Source: Maylandia zebra
Lineage: Eukaryota; Chordata; Actinopteri; Cichliformes; Cichlidae
Assembly: GCF_041146795.1 (NCBI RefSeq)
Contig: NC_135172.1
Coordinates: 35,821,623 to 35,885,622, forward strand
DNA length: 64,000 nt
Direction of reading: 5' to 3'
Both the position numbers and the translations under genes were made by a program. This document shows positions 46,401 to 58,700 of this stretch, piece by piece (the first letter of the stretch is position 1; every line of letters starts with the position of its first letter). The notes beneath the pieces were generated by a model, which was given only the letters and a program-made list of their open reading frames with translations, was not told where the DNA came from and ran no database searches.

Positions 46401-48840
46401 GTGGTGGAACAGGTGCAGCTTTTCAAATGAGTGCAGCATGTTATAAGTGCTTCTCCTTCTGACTCCAAAATCGTGAGAGGGGACCAGGTTGTTCCTGTGA
46501 GATCAACAGTCTTGACCCAGCTCATAAACTCTAAAGTGCTGTGGATTAAAAAAAATGGCAGACATCCACGTTTGGAAGTGATGGAGAAGTCTGGCGTGCT
46601 ATGTGCCGCTATGTGCGATTGGCCTACGTGTGCTATTTCAGTCTGTTGTCAGTTTTTGGTGCATGCACATGCAAAGTTTTGACTCAGATTACATGCAGCA
46701 GAACAGAGAAAATCCACACAAAGAAATACGAAGTTGTGCAGGCATGCACACATATCAGCACACGTGAACTCCACAGTGATTTGCTCCCTGATACTCATGT
46801 TTATTATCAGGGCTGGTGTTGGAGAAAGGGTTTAGTTGTAGGGCAGAGGTCGCGGCAGTGGGATTTGATGGCTAAGGCAGAGATCGGGTCGCTTGTGAGA
46901 GAGCACGGCCTCGCAGAGGTGCAAAAACAAAGAGAATCCCAAATCGAAACCCTGGACAAACACAGAGGAATAACCAGGAACGACATCACAGAGAAATGAC
47001 AAAGTGTATGTTCCGTCTGTCCGTAAAGAAAAATCCTGAAATACAACAAACTAAGAACTAAGACAAAACAGAAAAGAACTGCATCTAGCATGAGGAAAAA
47101 AAAGTAAAAATATTAACATTATTTACTGCCCTTATTTTCATATCCGGGCTCCCTCCCGGATTTGCATGTGTTTGAGTTCTCCATTTGTCTTTGCTCGCAA
47201 ACACAATTTAATATTAGAATAAATTACAAATGGAAGACTGATGCCTGGCTTAGATTTTTCTTGCGGGAAGTTCAGACTCCACCAACATTAATGTCCCTTG
47301 CCACCGTTGGAGGCATAAATCTCTTTTTCCCTCTTTTTGCCTTGAATCATATAGGGATATTGAATTACTCCCCCGCTCCGCACACATAGAGGCATTGTGC
47401 ATTACATTGACTGATAAGCTGTCACCAGCAGTTTAACTTAGAGACATTCAAAGAGTAATACACCAGTTGAGGATAAACTAACCCCAGTCCCCTTAGAGTA
47501 AGCTATGGTGCTGTCACTGTGAAAAATACGACGGGGGCATTTCATATAACATGCAGCATCTGGCATCTGAAAATAGAAGAAAATACCTCTGAACAATGCT
47601 TGGTTTATGGCTGTTTTCATACTGGGAGACAGTTTTACCCTTGAACATAAGAGAAAGCTTGGAGAACCACAGTGCTATAACACGCTGATATATAAGCTTT
47701 ACTGATTCTTGAGGTTATATCGAATCAAAAATCTTAACAATATAAAACAGTGGCTCTGCTATGCACTGTGATTACTGTGTTCTTTCGAACATCATCACAA
47801 CTGGTTGTATTCTGAGCTTTTTTGTGCAAGTGTCTTTCTCGCTTGTTCATTCTTTTTTTTTTTTTTTTACCTCTTTACCATATTTATGAGAGCAGCTAAA
47901 GGGCCTTTTCTTGCTACAATCTGGGAACAACCATTAACGCTTGGAGTTGGACCAATGAGAGTGAACCATCTCGTAGCAAGTCGTAGTTGGCATTAGAGTG
48001 GGCCGATCCATCACGACAGGTTTGGCGGCAGTGAAGCTCACTGTATGCCCCGACGCTTCAGGGTGGTCTGTCCAATTCAACATCTGCATGAGACACTCCG
48101 GCAGAGCAGCTGTGTAGGGGGGGCGCGGAGGGGGCTGCTCCTGTGTCTGTGTGTCATGCTTGTATTGGTGGCCTGTAAATGGATACAAACTAAAGACAAT
48201 ATTACAACATTAATAAAGCATTGCTTGTATTACGACAGGAGGAAGGGAGGTGCGCTTAGTGTAGAGGAACACAGTGTTGTGTTTTTCTCTAATATGTTGC
48301 GATTTATGATATTGGAAATCAATAACTACATATGAGCAAAGGCTGACTGACTGTAAGGGCCGTTTGATGATATTTCATGGTTTCTGGACAGACATGGCTA
48401 TGAATACAGAGATCGCCTCAGAGAGGTGTCTCATTTTGTACGACTGAGAGGAAAAATGAAAACATGTTTCAAGACATGCAATTAAGTCAGCTGGAGATCC
48501 CTGATTTTTTTTTTCTTTTTTGCCTTTGTATGTGATTTGCACAGGCATGTGACTCTTTCAAAGCACAAAACAAAAGTGAAACAGAGTCACCAGCAGTGAT
48601 ATGTAATGTGCACAGAAAGCTTACCTTTGAATCATTGCTCCGAAAGATTAATTCATTGTCTTTAAACCCAAGACTCAGCGTGACAAAGAAACGTTTAAAG
48701 GTATGGCCGTAAAAATGTGATATGGCAAAGCACTGCCACTGACTGAGAGGCTGAAGGAGGACATAAACAAGACGGATGCCCGTCCCTTTTAATATAACAT
48801 AAAGACTGAGCTGGAGAAAATAAAACACCTCATTGTAATG
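46401..48840. other. Gene-free region, mixed composition
   Basis: A T17-18 run lies near 47850. Open frames at 46600-47090 overlap on both strands without protein-like features. Nothing assigned. Confidence 0.45.
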
Positions 48841-49270
48841 AAATGCATTTACTGCAGCACAGGCTTGAAATCAGGCAGAAGTGAGCACAAATGTCAAAAG
48901 AGCTCTCCTGTTGAGCAGAGCGGCAGAATTAAGAGGCCTGATATCTAATCCATTTCTTGTGAAACCGGCGGTGTAGGGGACATCAAAGAGAGTTAAAGGG
49001 GATTCAGTGAGAGCAGTTGGAGTGGCAAGACGGTGAAATATGGCACATTTGGTTTCTTCTATCCCCCGGCACTGGGCCTTTAGAATAATTAGAGCCTAAT
49101 TCTGTCTAATTAACGGACTCAATTACTCCTGAAGAAAGCTCATCAAAAAGATGGCGGGAAAGCAGAGAAGAAAATGGTAGCGTTTTTTCTTTAATTAATG
49201 AACTGAGTTGAATAACGGCCATGGAATTAAACATTTCCCCCAATGTGTATGAATTGCAAATTGGAGCATA
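48841..49270. promoter_or_regulatory. Candidate enhancer with clustered TAAT sites
   Basis: Within 49085-49130 the sequence holds ATAATTAG, CCTAATTC, TCTAATTAAC and TCAATTAC, four homeodomain-type cores. TTAATTAATG follows near 49190 and GGAATTAAAC near 49223. The surrounding block is of balanced composition and free of repeats. Homeodomain occupancy is inference. Confidence 0.4.
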
Positions 49271-51300
49271 GTTTCTTTTCCTTTTTTTTTCAAGACTGGA
49301 GCCCAGGGGCTAACGCTGCTGTCAAGTAGCTCTCTAAAAAGTCAAAGCGCCGATGCAGCACTAACAAATTACTTAAGATTACCATCTTTAGCACATGCGG
49401 CGGTCCTAACGAATAGCGATGAATTAATATGCCGTCTGTGTTCCAGCTCTCCCATTGGCTATGAGTTTCACTGATCCTAAAAGAGCCAATAAACCAGGCA
49501 CCAGCGTGAACTTTATGGAACACTTTTCTTCCTGTACAATTGGTTGTCTGTCGATTGCATATTTCACATCTTTGAGACGTTGATATAAGTCTTGTTAAAT
49601 TACTCAGCTGAGATGGAGCGGTGCATACACGAGTGTTTTCAGGGGTTGAAAACTTTTTATGTGCTATCAGGGCTGAGAATGTGTGTGTGTGTGTGCATGC
49701 ATGTGTGCACAAAGTGCTGTGCTGTGCTCAGCAGCTTTAAAGGCCCAAGGGTCGGCTAAGCTAACTCACTGCCTCAGCACTCTTTAGCTCAGTTCTTCAA
49801 CACATTCGCTGAGGCACTTGGAAACAAACTTAAAGGCCCAATATTATCACCCATATGTAGACAAGGAGTGCAACACAACAGCATAGGAGACATTTGTTGG
49901 TATCCTCAGTGTAACTGGTGTTTTTTGCAGACAGATCTTTTCCTGTACCATTATTAGGTAATAATTTTACCTAATGTAGTACTTCAGCCAGGGATTTTTC
50001 TTTGGTCTTTTTTCCATTTCAAGTTTATCTATATTAAAGGTTCAAGCCTGTTGTAAGTTATTTATCCAGTCACACTGGCTCACCTGTAATGCCTCCTATT
50101 TCAAGCTTCAAAATGAAAAGTAAAGCTGTATGATCGCACCGATTTCAAATCTGACCTCTGAATTTCGCAAAGATACAGCACTGCATTTACATCCTTGAAC
50201 AACAATTAGATTCTTAGCTGTTGTTCCAAGTTCATAATCTGCATGGGAAGAAATTGAACTCCTCAAAATGCGTATTAGTCTTGCGTGTAGTCTTGGCCAT
50301 AAAACGGTCCCAAAGCACAAACGTTTTTCTCTTTCGTGCTTGAGATATGTTTCTGTGTAATTTGCTTTTAAATTGGAGAAGCGTTTATGGAAGGAAAAAG
50401 CTTGAAACTTGAGTTAATAAATATAAGATGTTGTCAGTAAATTTAGACTCCTTGTAGAACACAGATGAAAATCATCAAGTGATTGTAGCCTTACAATTTC
50501 ACATGCATTTTATTTAGCTACTTTATGTCTATTTTATCTTTGGATGAAGACCACAGAGTAAAAGATCCATTGCTGATATCACATATTAACTACATATATG
50601 TATAGCGAGAGAGAATTACAGATAATAACAATAAATGTCCTGATAACCATGGATGGATGTCATGATGTATTTATTTAAATAAGAAATCAAAAATGCCACA
50701 ATATCAAAATATCATTCTTATCTTAACAGCAAATATGTTTCATTTGCTTAATGAACATAAAAGTTATAGATGAGTATTTTTTCCACAGTTTGCTGTCATT
50801 GTGATTTTTTAAAACTGTGATAATCATGAAGTGGAACTGGAATTTCTAGCTGCGCATAAAGTACAAATTCTATTTTAATATTATTATTAATAATATTGTT
50901 GTTGTTTTTAATCAATAAAGGTTAAATGTGCATATTATGTCTAATTAGTATTGTCGTTAATGTTCATGTTGTCAATCAAAGTAATTTTTTGTTTACAGTT
51001 TGCTCCTTTTTATAAAACATGTTGGTTGTTCAGACAAAATAAGCACTCTTGGTACATTAGCTGGGGATCTGGAGAGTTGCAGTTTTCCTTTCCCAGTAAT
51101 TTTCAGTAATTCCAAAAACCTACAAGTTATTTAATAACGATAATAATCCTTAATTTCTGTGCAGTTTTTCGTTTTCATCTACTTCACTGAGTGGTTCATC
51201 CCCAAAAGATAATTACATAACACAGTTAGATTACTTTAAGGCTGATTCGTTGTTATATTTGGCTCTGTTTAGAGCCCTGGGTGTTGCCTTGAGTCGCAGC
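49271..51300. other. Gene-free region
   Basis: A TG run at 49679-49694 and AT-rich DNA from about 49900. A moderately complex patch lies at 49290-49600. No supported exon. Confidence 0.45.
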
Positions 51301-54300
51301 CGTTCTGATTTACAGTTTGTTGCCTATATGCCATGAAAGAAAGTTTAAAAAAAGATACAGAAAAACACACTAAACATGAAGAAAACTGTGAAACTTCTGA
51401 GAGGCATTTTCAGGAGGTTTCTTCATTTGGTGTTAGATGTGCCATGACATGCCTTGTTTACATTTGGAATTGGGAAAAAGGACTTTCAGATCATCCAATT
51501 AAAGTTGTACCCCTCCAGAGACCCGATGCCCTTCCTCTCCTCAGCTTATTGGGTAGCACCCACTGAGAAAAAGCATTTGACTGCATTAACAGTAAATGAG
51601 GCCAACTTCATTTGTTCATTAAAGCGCCATTCTGAAGATGATAAAATTGATAATAGTCAGCAGCATGTATTTCCAAATTTGCACTCTTAATTTGACATTC
51701 TTCATATTTTCTGAGATTGGTGGCGGTAATTGAATACATTTATAAAAACAAAAACAGATATTGTTACGGTTCGACTAGCAATATAAAAAAAGATGTATGA
51801 TAGCCTGCTATTTCAGCACTGTCTCCAATGATCATCGTTTAGGAGCACCTACTGTGTTTTTAATATCCTGTAAATCTAATTAAGAAGCAATACTGTGGTT
51901 TTGGGGTTGTGTGCAAACAAGTATTGGCCCTCAACACCGGCGTGGATGTAGAAATTCAAATTAGAAATGCACTAAAACAAACAAATCTGAACCCAGATAA
52001 TTGTTTGTGTGAAGGCGTTAAAATCAATAACAAGGATGTTTATTAGTTGAATGGCTTTGTTTGAATTGTGGGGCTCATATCTCTCAACTCCCTGTGTTAT
52101 TTTAAAGCTGCTGAAGAAGAGTTAGCAGGTAGACTGCTGGAGTTTGAGTATTTCTCAACCTTAAAACACATTTAAATCCCAATGAAAAAAAAAAGAAAAG
52201 AAAACAATACAGATGGCTGAGGCTTCCCATCTGTTAAAGAAATGGTGCAATCTCAATCCTGAGGGTTGTTTCACTTTTAGACTGAATAGCATGTGGCACG
52301 GCATAAACAGTATCCTAGCTTATAAAAGGCTTCACTGGTTTTACCATTTGTAATTAGCAAAAAATAGACACCAGTAATTCGCCCTCTCGTAATAGCCTAC
52401 AAGAAGTCATCAGTTCATCGCATTAGTTTGTAAAGTTCAAAGATAATTCTGGACGGTGGAGAGAGAGAGAGCAATACATAGCTCTGACTGATAATGAGGC
52501 TCCAGCTAAGCGTGCGTTTGTGAGTGAGGAAATGTTGATGGAGATGAAATGTCATGACAAAACCCTGTTTGTTGGAAAAAGTACAAGAAGTTTTTCTTTT
52601 TCACTTCGCTTCTTCGTTCTGTGCGCCGCAAAAGCAGGGGCTCACATAAACGAGCTCGCAGATGCACACACACACACACACAAAGGGGCAGGTTCCACTG
52701 GGGGGCATCCATCTTATGGTAAGCACAGCTGAACCATTAACCTCATTAGTATAATGGTCACACATGAGTGGTATGCAGCCTCCATGCTTCATGATGGCAA
52801 ATTGATGCTGATACACTCCTAATGTTGCTTTGATAAATATAGGCAGGAACAGGGAGCTCACACAAAACTGGTATACATCATTGTTAATGAAAAGAAGCAA
52901 CTGTAGTCGTTAAAGTTTTCCTGGCTGTAGGTCTGCTTTTGCGGATGCAAAGCACGGTGAGGCGACAAAGAGCGGCGTCCTGAGCTGCTGAGAAGATCAA
53001 AGTGTTCTTTTGTCGTGTATTCACTGAGTGTTTGACCTGCCTCTATGATTGAAGCATTTGCTTGACATTCATGCAATACTTTTATACGCTTACCCAAGTT
53101 TTCAACGCCAACAAAAATGCACCGGCACACAGAGTGACCTGTAAATGCTTTCCTCTCATAGAGATTCTTTGCAGCATTCGTAGCCTTTTGCATCCAATCT
53201 CACTTCAACATATTGAGTCAGGTAAAGAGCTCTGGAAAGACAGTGAGTGTGTCCACGCCACAGTGCGCAGGCCGTCTGCCATGACGGAGAGCGCGTGGCT
53301 CAGGCTGCGTCCCAGGGTCCTGCAGGCACCCTGTTAAAAATGTCACTGCAGGGAACGAAATGGCCGCCCCGGGGCATCACGACCCCCTTTTTTCCATGGA
53401 GAAAGAACACAAATTGCATTCTGGCAGTCACGATGGCTCTCCAAATGTTAGATTTCAGTATCATTTCCTCGGCACAGTGGCCTCAGAGAAAATAAATAAA
53501 GAATATGTTTATAAATATAAATACATTCAGAGGCGGCAAAATGTGTCCGATAGGGCAGTAAATGATAACGCAGTAGGGAGCCATGTGGAATGTGTGTTTA
53601 TCCCTTTGGAAGGCAATGACCTCTATCCCTCCTGACATTTCCCCACCGCCCATCCCCAGTCAACACCAATAGTGTTAGAGAGCATGTGTGTGTATGTGTC
53701 TTACCACTTTACAAGAAGCTAACACAACATGCCCCCGAGAGGTACCCTTTTCAGCCCGAGCCATAAAAACCACCAGCTTCAGCAGCCTTTGGAATCATTC
53801 AGGATGAAACATCGGCAGTTCGGTATTAAGTGTTTTTGATAAATCACTTTTATGAGAAATGCTTGGAAAACAAACCGGGGATAAACTGCAGTGGGCAACG
53901 GCGAGTGAATTGAAGGAGAAAAATGTTTCCACCACATTTGGATAGACATGTTCATCAGTCTTGTTTACTAACATATGGCACAGGGATGAAAAAGAGCTGC
54001 TCCTCCAATGAAAAGTGTAGCTTAAAGATGCTAAAGCACCCTGCATCTTAAAAGAATTGAGAGCAGACAAATAAGAAAAAAACACAACAACACTGAAACA
54101 ACAATGTGAGTTGATAATTTGAGAGCGAGGCGAAGAATAGGTACAGGAAATTGTTGCACCATTCCTCCTATTTGGCCCTTTGCCAAGGCTCCAGTTTGGG
54201 TTGGATCCCTGAAGCATTAGCATCACACATTCAAGCTGTTCCAACAGCCTGAGCGCTAACGGGCTAATGGGCTAATGGCTAATGGAAAGGCTGCATCATG

Positions 54301-54690
54301 GGCGTGGGCTCTGTCACGCCAAACCTCCACAATAACAGAGACACACGACAAAATGGTAGCAAAAAACACGTTATCATTAATGAATCCCTGGGAATACCAG
54401 AGTTAGTCGTATAAACCTGTTTCGCTAACATCTGCCCGGCCAGTTTTAATTATGTAAGAAAAAATCAAAACAGCACTGAAATGTGGTTCATTTGATTCAT
54501 TTACTTGCTTAAATCTGCAATTTAACTAATTATTTTCTTTCATTAGCTGGGAAAAAAACCCTGCAAAAACACATCCATCTCACTTGTGCTAAAAAGTTTG
54601 AATAATAAAGTTAATAGGTCATGTAGTCAAGACACTGGTAAGATAAGAAGCACTGATTCTTAATTGAAAAACTTTTTTTATCCTTCAAAC
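51301..54690. other. Gene-free region with scattered complex patches
   Basis: Balanced-composition patches at about 51880-52130, 53220-53460 and 53740-54320 contain ATTA cores and may be regulatory. A CA run at 52664-52682 and AT-rich spacers separate them. Open frames on both strands (for example 53062-53635) lack coherent protein features. Confidence 0.4.
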
Positions 54691-54732
54691 TTGGCTTTTG
54701 GCTTTGCAGCAATTGCAGTCCTGCTTTGGTAT

Positions 54733-55310
54733 TCACGCTGTCATTTTGTTGAGGTAATCTGGAAAAACTTCACCCCATGCTTCCCGAAGCGCCATCCACA
54801 GGTTGGACTTGTTTGATGAGAACTTCTTACATACCATATGGTCAAGCTGTTACAACAACAGCTCAAATGGGTTGACTGCCACTTCAGACAGAATACCAGC
54901 TGACTGCTTCTTCTCTAAATAGTTCGTGCATAGATTGGGGCTGTGCTTTGGGTCATTGTCCTGTTGCAGGAAGTAATTGGCTCTACTCACGCAGCACCCA
55001 CAGGGTACGGGTTGGTGCTAAGAAATGGAGTGATAGCCTCACTTGTTCCATTTTGTTCTCAGCAAATTTCTCACTTTACTACCAAAGCAATGTTTGAATG
55101 CTCTCTCTCAGTATATTTTAATTTGTTCGGTGACCCACAAATGTCCCTTTCCCCACGTAAACACCACCTTTCTCCGCATTGTTTTTTGTCTGTTTTTCAA
55201 TATCTGTGTTCTTTTGCTTTTTGGCCAGTTTCACATGTATTCTGCCTAAAACACCATTGTCCAGGAGGCTTCTCTTTACTGATGACACAAGTTGGACTAT
55301 TTTGTGATAC
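54733..55310 (-). pseudogene. Tc1-like transposase fossil
   Basis: Reading the minus strand from 54972, a frame gives FLQQDNDPKHSPNLCTNYLE, then KKQSAGILSEVAVNPFELLL, a stop, and QLDHMVCKKFSSNKSNLW followed by REAWGEVFPDYLNKMTA. This is the second-aspartate-to-C-terminus part of a Tc1 transposase. A small deletion has removed the usual PxSPDLNPIE stretch, and stops are present. Upstream (about 55200-55300) a helix-turn-helix-like SVKRSLLDNGVLGR segment survives. No TIRs were located. It is far older than the element at 14129-15690 and of another subfamily. Confidence 0.75.
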
Positions 55311-55319
55311 CAATTAAAG

Positions 55320-57000
55320 AAGCTGCCAAAGTAGGAGCAATGATGTGTCCTTTTACTTTAACTAGAGATTCCGATGTGCACTTGTTCACAGTAGTTCATA
55401 AACTAATATAAAATGTTGAGGATTTGAAAACTGGAATAGCTTTCATTTCGAGAATATTCAGATAAGCTGCTGAAGAAAGATTTACTTTACCCATTTTGAA
55501 ACCCACATAGCCGAACACGCGCCCAACACTTAGCTAGCCAAATTTATATCTTCTTTGCCAGATCAGCAGTAATCAGCTGCGCCAATATATTTGGAAAATG
55601 TTTATTTCTAATCATCATTTAGCCTTTTAACATCATAAACTTCAATCACGGCACACAGAGTGTACAATCGTTGCTGAAGATGTAGATACTCCACTGAAAA
55701 AAAATATTCATGCAGTCCTGTAATTCACTGCCATTTATAACTTTATATAAAGATAGAAGCGTCTTTGATTTTATTTCTGAGATAAAAACATTTTGTATCT
55801 GTGACTGTACAAAGATGATAGCAGCTTATGTTTTGCTTATTCTGCATGACTACAAAAGGCTTTTTTAAATGCAAATATTCACAACTTTTATACCAGTCAC
55901 AAAAAATTACAACTTTTTAAAGTTAGTTTAGAACAAGTCTGCAGACTGTTTCCGTGCTTATGTATTTATTTATATTTTTAATTGCAGGTTAAATCACATA
56001 GATCACAGGCGTGTAATTTGTTATTTAATTTTTTGCAAATACAAGTCAGCATAACAGAAACACTTTTTTGTAATCTCTAAGGTTGATTGAGACTCTCAAA
56101 TGATTGAGATGAAGAAAGTTTGCTCGTTTTCATGCTTTCTACATACATGCAACCATTGTAATACACCAAATTACAAAAACTTTAATTTTATGTGGACTTC
56201 AGCAGCTGATGAGTAAGACAGGATTATTACAGACACTTCCTAAGTCCCTTCACACATTCATCTTATCATTTATTCACTGCTTCACTTGTTCAGTGGCTCC
56301 ATGAGTTCCTCTGCAGTAACTGTGTGGACTGGTTAAGTTGTCAGAAGTGTAAACTACTGCTATCTAGTGGTGTGAGGATCCATTACACTGCAGGCGCCAG
56401 TAGGTTCTTTTGCAGATGACCAGAGTTACCTGCACTAGTGTTATTTAAACAAAATATACTGCTTATTTTCTTAATCTGTGAAAGTTGTAGCTGGAAGTTA
56501 CAAGTTCCAGGGACTTTTTTTCAAACAGTGCAGACATATTTTTCTCAAACATGAAATTCTTTGAAAGAAATATGCCCTGAGAGGTCCAGGAGGTTAAATA
56601 TTTATATATCCCCTAATCTGTTTCTTATGTGGGTGTGGCCCATCAGGTTCACAAGCATCATATTGCCAGAGATTTCAATTCTGCTTAACTTTCTTTGATG
56701 TGTGTTCTCACTGTGGTTTCTGGCAAGAACCTGATTGACAAACTGGTTTTCAGGCTTGTATGAATGAAGATGTTTCTTGTCAAGATGTTGAATTGCACAC
56801 CTAAGATTTGACTTCACTGAACACTTGGGATAAATATTAGATTGAAATGTTGCATGTGCTGTCCACTACCATCATCAAAACAGCAAATCGACAGCGTCTT
56901 GTGGAGGAAAGCTTGTTTTAACCCGTGCTTTACAGAATCACTTTAAGTGGCACTTCTCCTGCAAATTGAATTACATACTGGTTAGTTTCCACCTATCTTC
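55320..57000. other. AT-rich gene-free DNA
   Basis: No exon supported. Around 56560-56597 a segment ending CCAGGAGGTTAA resembles the right end of the TTAA MITE type seen at 21636-21903, but a left end was not identified. Confidence 0.45.
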
Positions 57001-58700
57001 TTACATTTATAATATATCACACAAATATTCACCATTTTCACCATCTCTGATAACCTCACATACAACCACCAACACACCCCCACCCGCTGTGACATCTCCA
57101 TTGTCCCCCACCCTTCCTGCACCCCCCTGCTCTCTAACTGAAGTGTGGCGGGAATGAGTGATGAGCCAGTGTTTGGGTTAACGACAGAGACGGGGTGTTA
57201 AACCTGAAGTGTTTAATTAACCTCACAATGGGCCTGCCTGTCAGCCCGTGCCCATTCCCTCTTGATGGAGACTTCAGCTCACACGCACACGCAATCACAC
57301 ACATATGCAAACACACGATCAGAAGCAAGCGTGCACACTCATACAAATTCACATGAATGCACTTAGGCACACCGGTCTGTCGACACACACTTAATGGCAG
57401 GTGCACACACACACATACACACACAGCCATAAGCACACACACCAATCTGGAAGGGGAGAGGATGAGGGGAGGGGAGTAAAGTGATAATACTCCGCCACAA
57501 ACGCAAGATTGCTTTTTTTTTTCTCCCTCTCCTTCTCTAAAGTCCATTTTCTGGGTCACTGCATTGCATTCATTACTGTCTTTGAAGACATTGGGCTGAG
57601 AAGGAATAATGCTTCTCTTTCACTCGCACTGAGAGAGAGTAGAGAGTTGTGAGCACTGGAGTTGGGGCCAGAGGCCTGGGAGGGAGGAGAGGAGGGTGGG
57701 GACACGGTAATATGTGACATCTTTATCTGGTTTTAATTTCAGTCATAAATATTGAATGCTTTATTTGCTCATCTGCAGCTGCCTCCACTCAGTCAGGGTT
57801 TGTGTCTCTTGTCTTCTTTTCTTTTTTTTCCTGCTCTGCCGGCACACTCCATGCTTCTTATGTTGTAGCTCAGGGCTAAAGCAATAGGATTAGGTAACGA
57901 TTTTTCCATTTTCAAATGAACTCCAAAATGGACTTTAGCCGATTGAAACACTAAAAACCCAGCCCGCAGATCCCCTCTAGACTGAATGAATATGAATAAA
58001 GCATGATTTAAAATACTCTTCTGTCACATCTACATTAACAGACAGGGAGGAGAGAGGCTATCGGCCGCTCTCCGAGAGGGTGACACTGACATAGCGAGCT
58101 TTATGGGAATCATTTCATCCCCTGGGTGAATCAATAGGTGCCATATGACAGTGACTCACCCATCAAGTGGTGCGGCGACTGGGGGTGATGCTGGAAATTT
58201 GCTTAAAGCCTACACCAATTAACTTCAACATGACAGATTCAGGCAGCCAATGAGTGAGCGCTTTGCATTCTGCCGCCTGCCTGACTCTGTGGGTACAGAA
58301 GGGAAACCTCAGCTGTTAGACGGATGGTGTGCTGCTTTTTGTGTGTCTGTGTGTATTTTCCTGCATGCGCACAACCCTTTCGTGTGCATGCTAAAGCGAG
58401 GTGTGTACGTGTAGCAGAGGGGGTGGTGGCAGTGGTAAATCTGCTGTGATTCAGGCCCTGCTCTCGCTCCTTAATGATGATGTCAATCTGTGAAAATGCA
58501 CGCACACATTGGAGCTGTCAGGGCCTCATCAATCAGAGAGAGGTTTGTCAAAGGAGCCCAGGCCCAGATTAACGAGGCGGGGACAATGATGGCGCCACAT
58601 TTGCATAGAAAATTACCCTCATCTTTAGGAAAGTGATAGTGCCAAGGAACAGAGGCTGACAATGGGGATGTTAGCAGGCGTTGTTGCAGCGGTTACTGAG
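57001..58700. promoter_or_regulatory. Candidate regulatory region with E-box and TALE motifs
   Basis: After CA-rich simple DNA (57280-57430), two complex blocks stand out. At 57700-57800 CATAAATATTGAATGC is followed by the overlapping E-boxes CATCTGCAGCTG (57770-57781). At 58030-58270 TTTATGGG, two ATGACAG (Meis/Prep-type) sites, CCAATTAAC and CAGCCAATGAG occur in DNA free of repeats. Muscle or neural enhancer activity on lbx1 would fit but is unproven. Confidence 0.4.

Noticed and set aside
56560..56597. Second TTAA MITE like the one in cenpk
   Set aside because: Only a right-end-like CCAGGAGGTTAA was visible; no partner left end or clear TTAA pair could be delimited.
57280..57440. CRISPR-like or tandem array in the CA-rich region
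   Set aside because: Irregular ACACAC simple sequence without constant spacers or repeat units.
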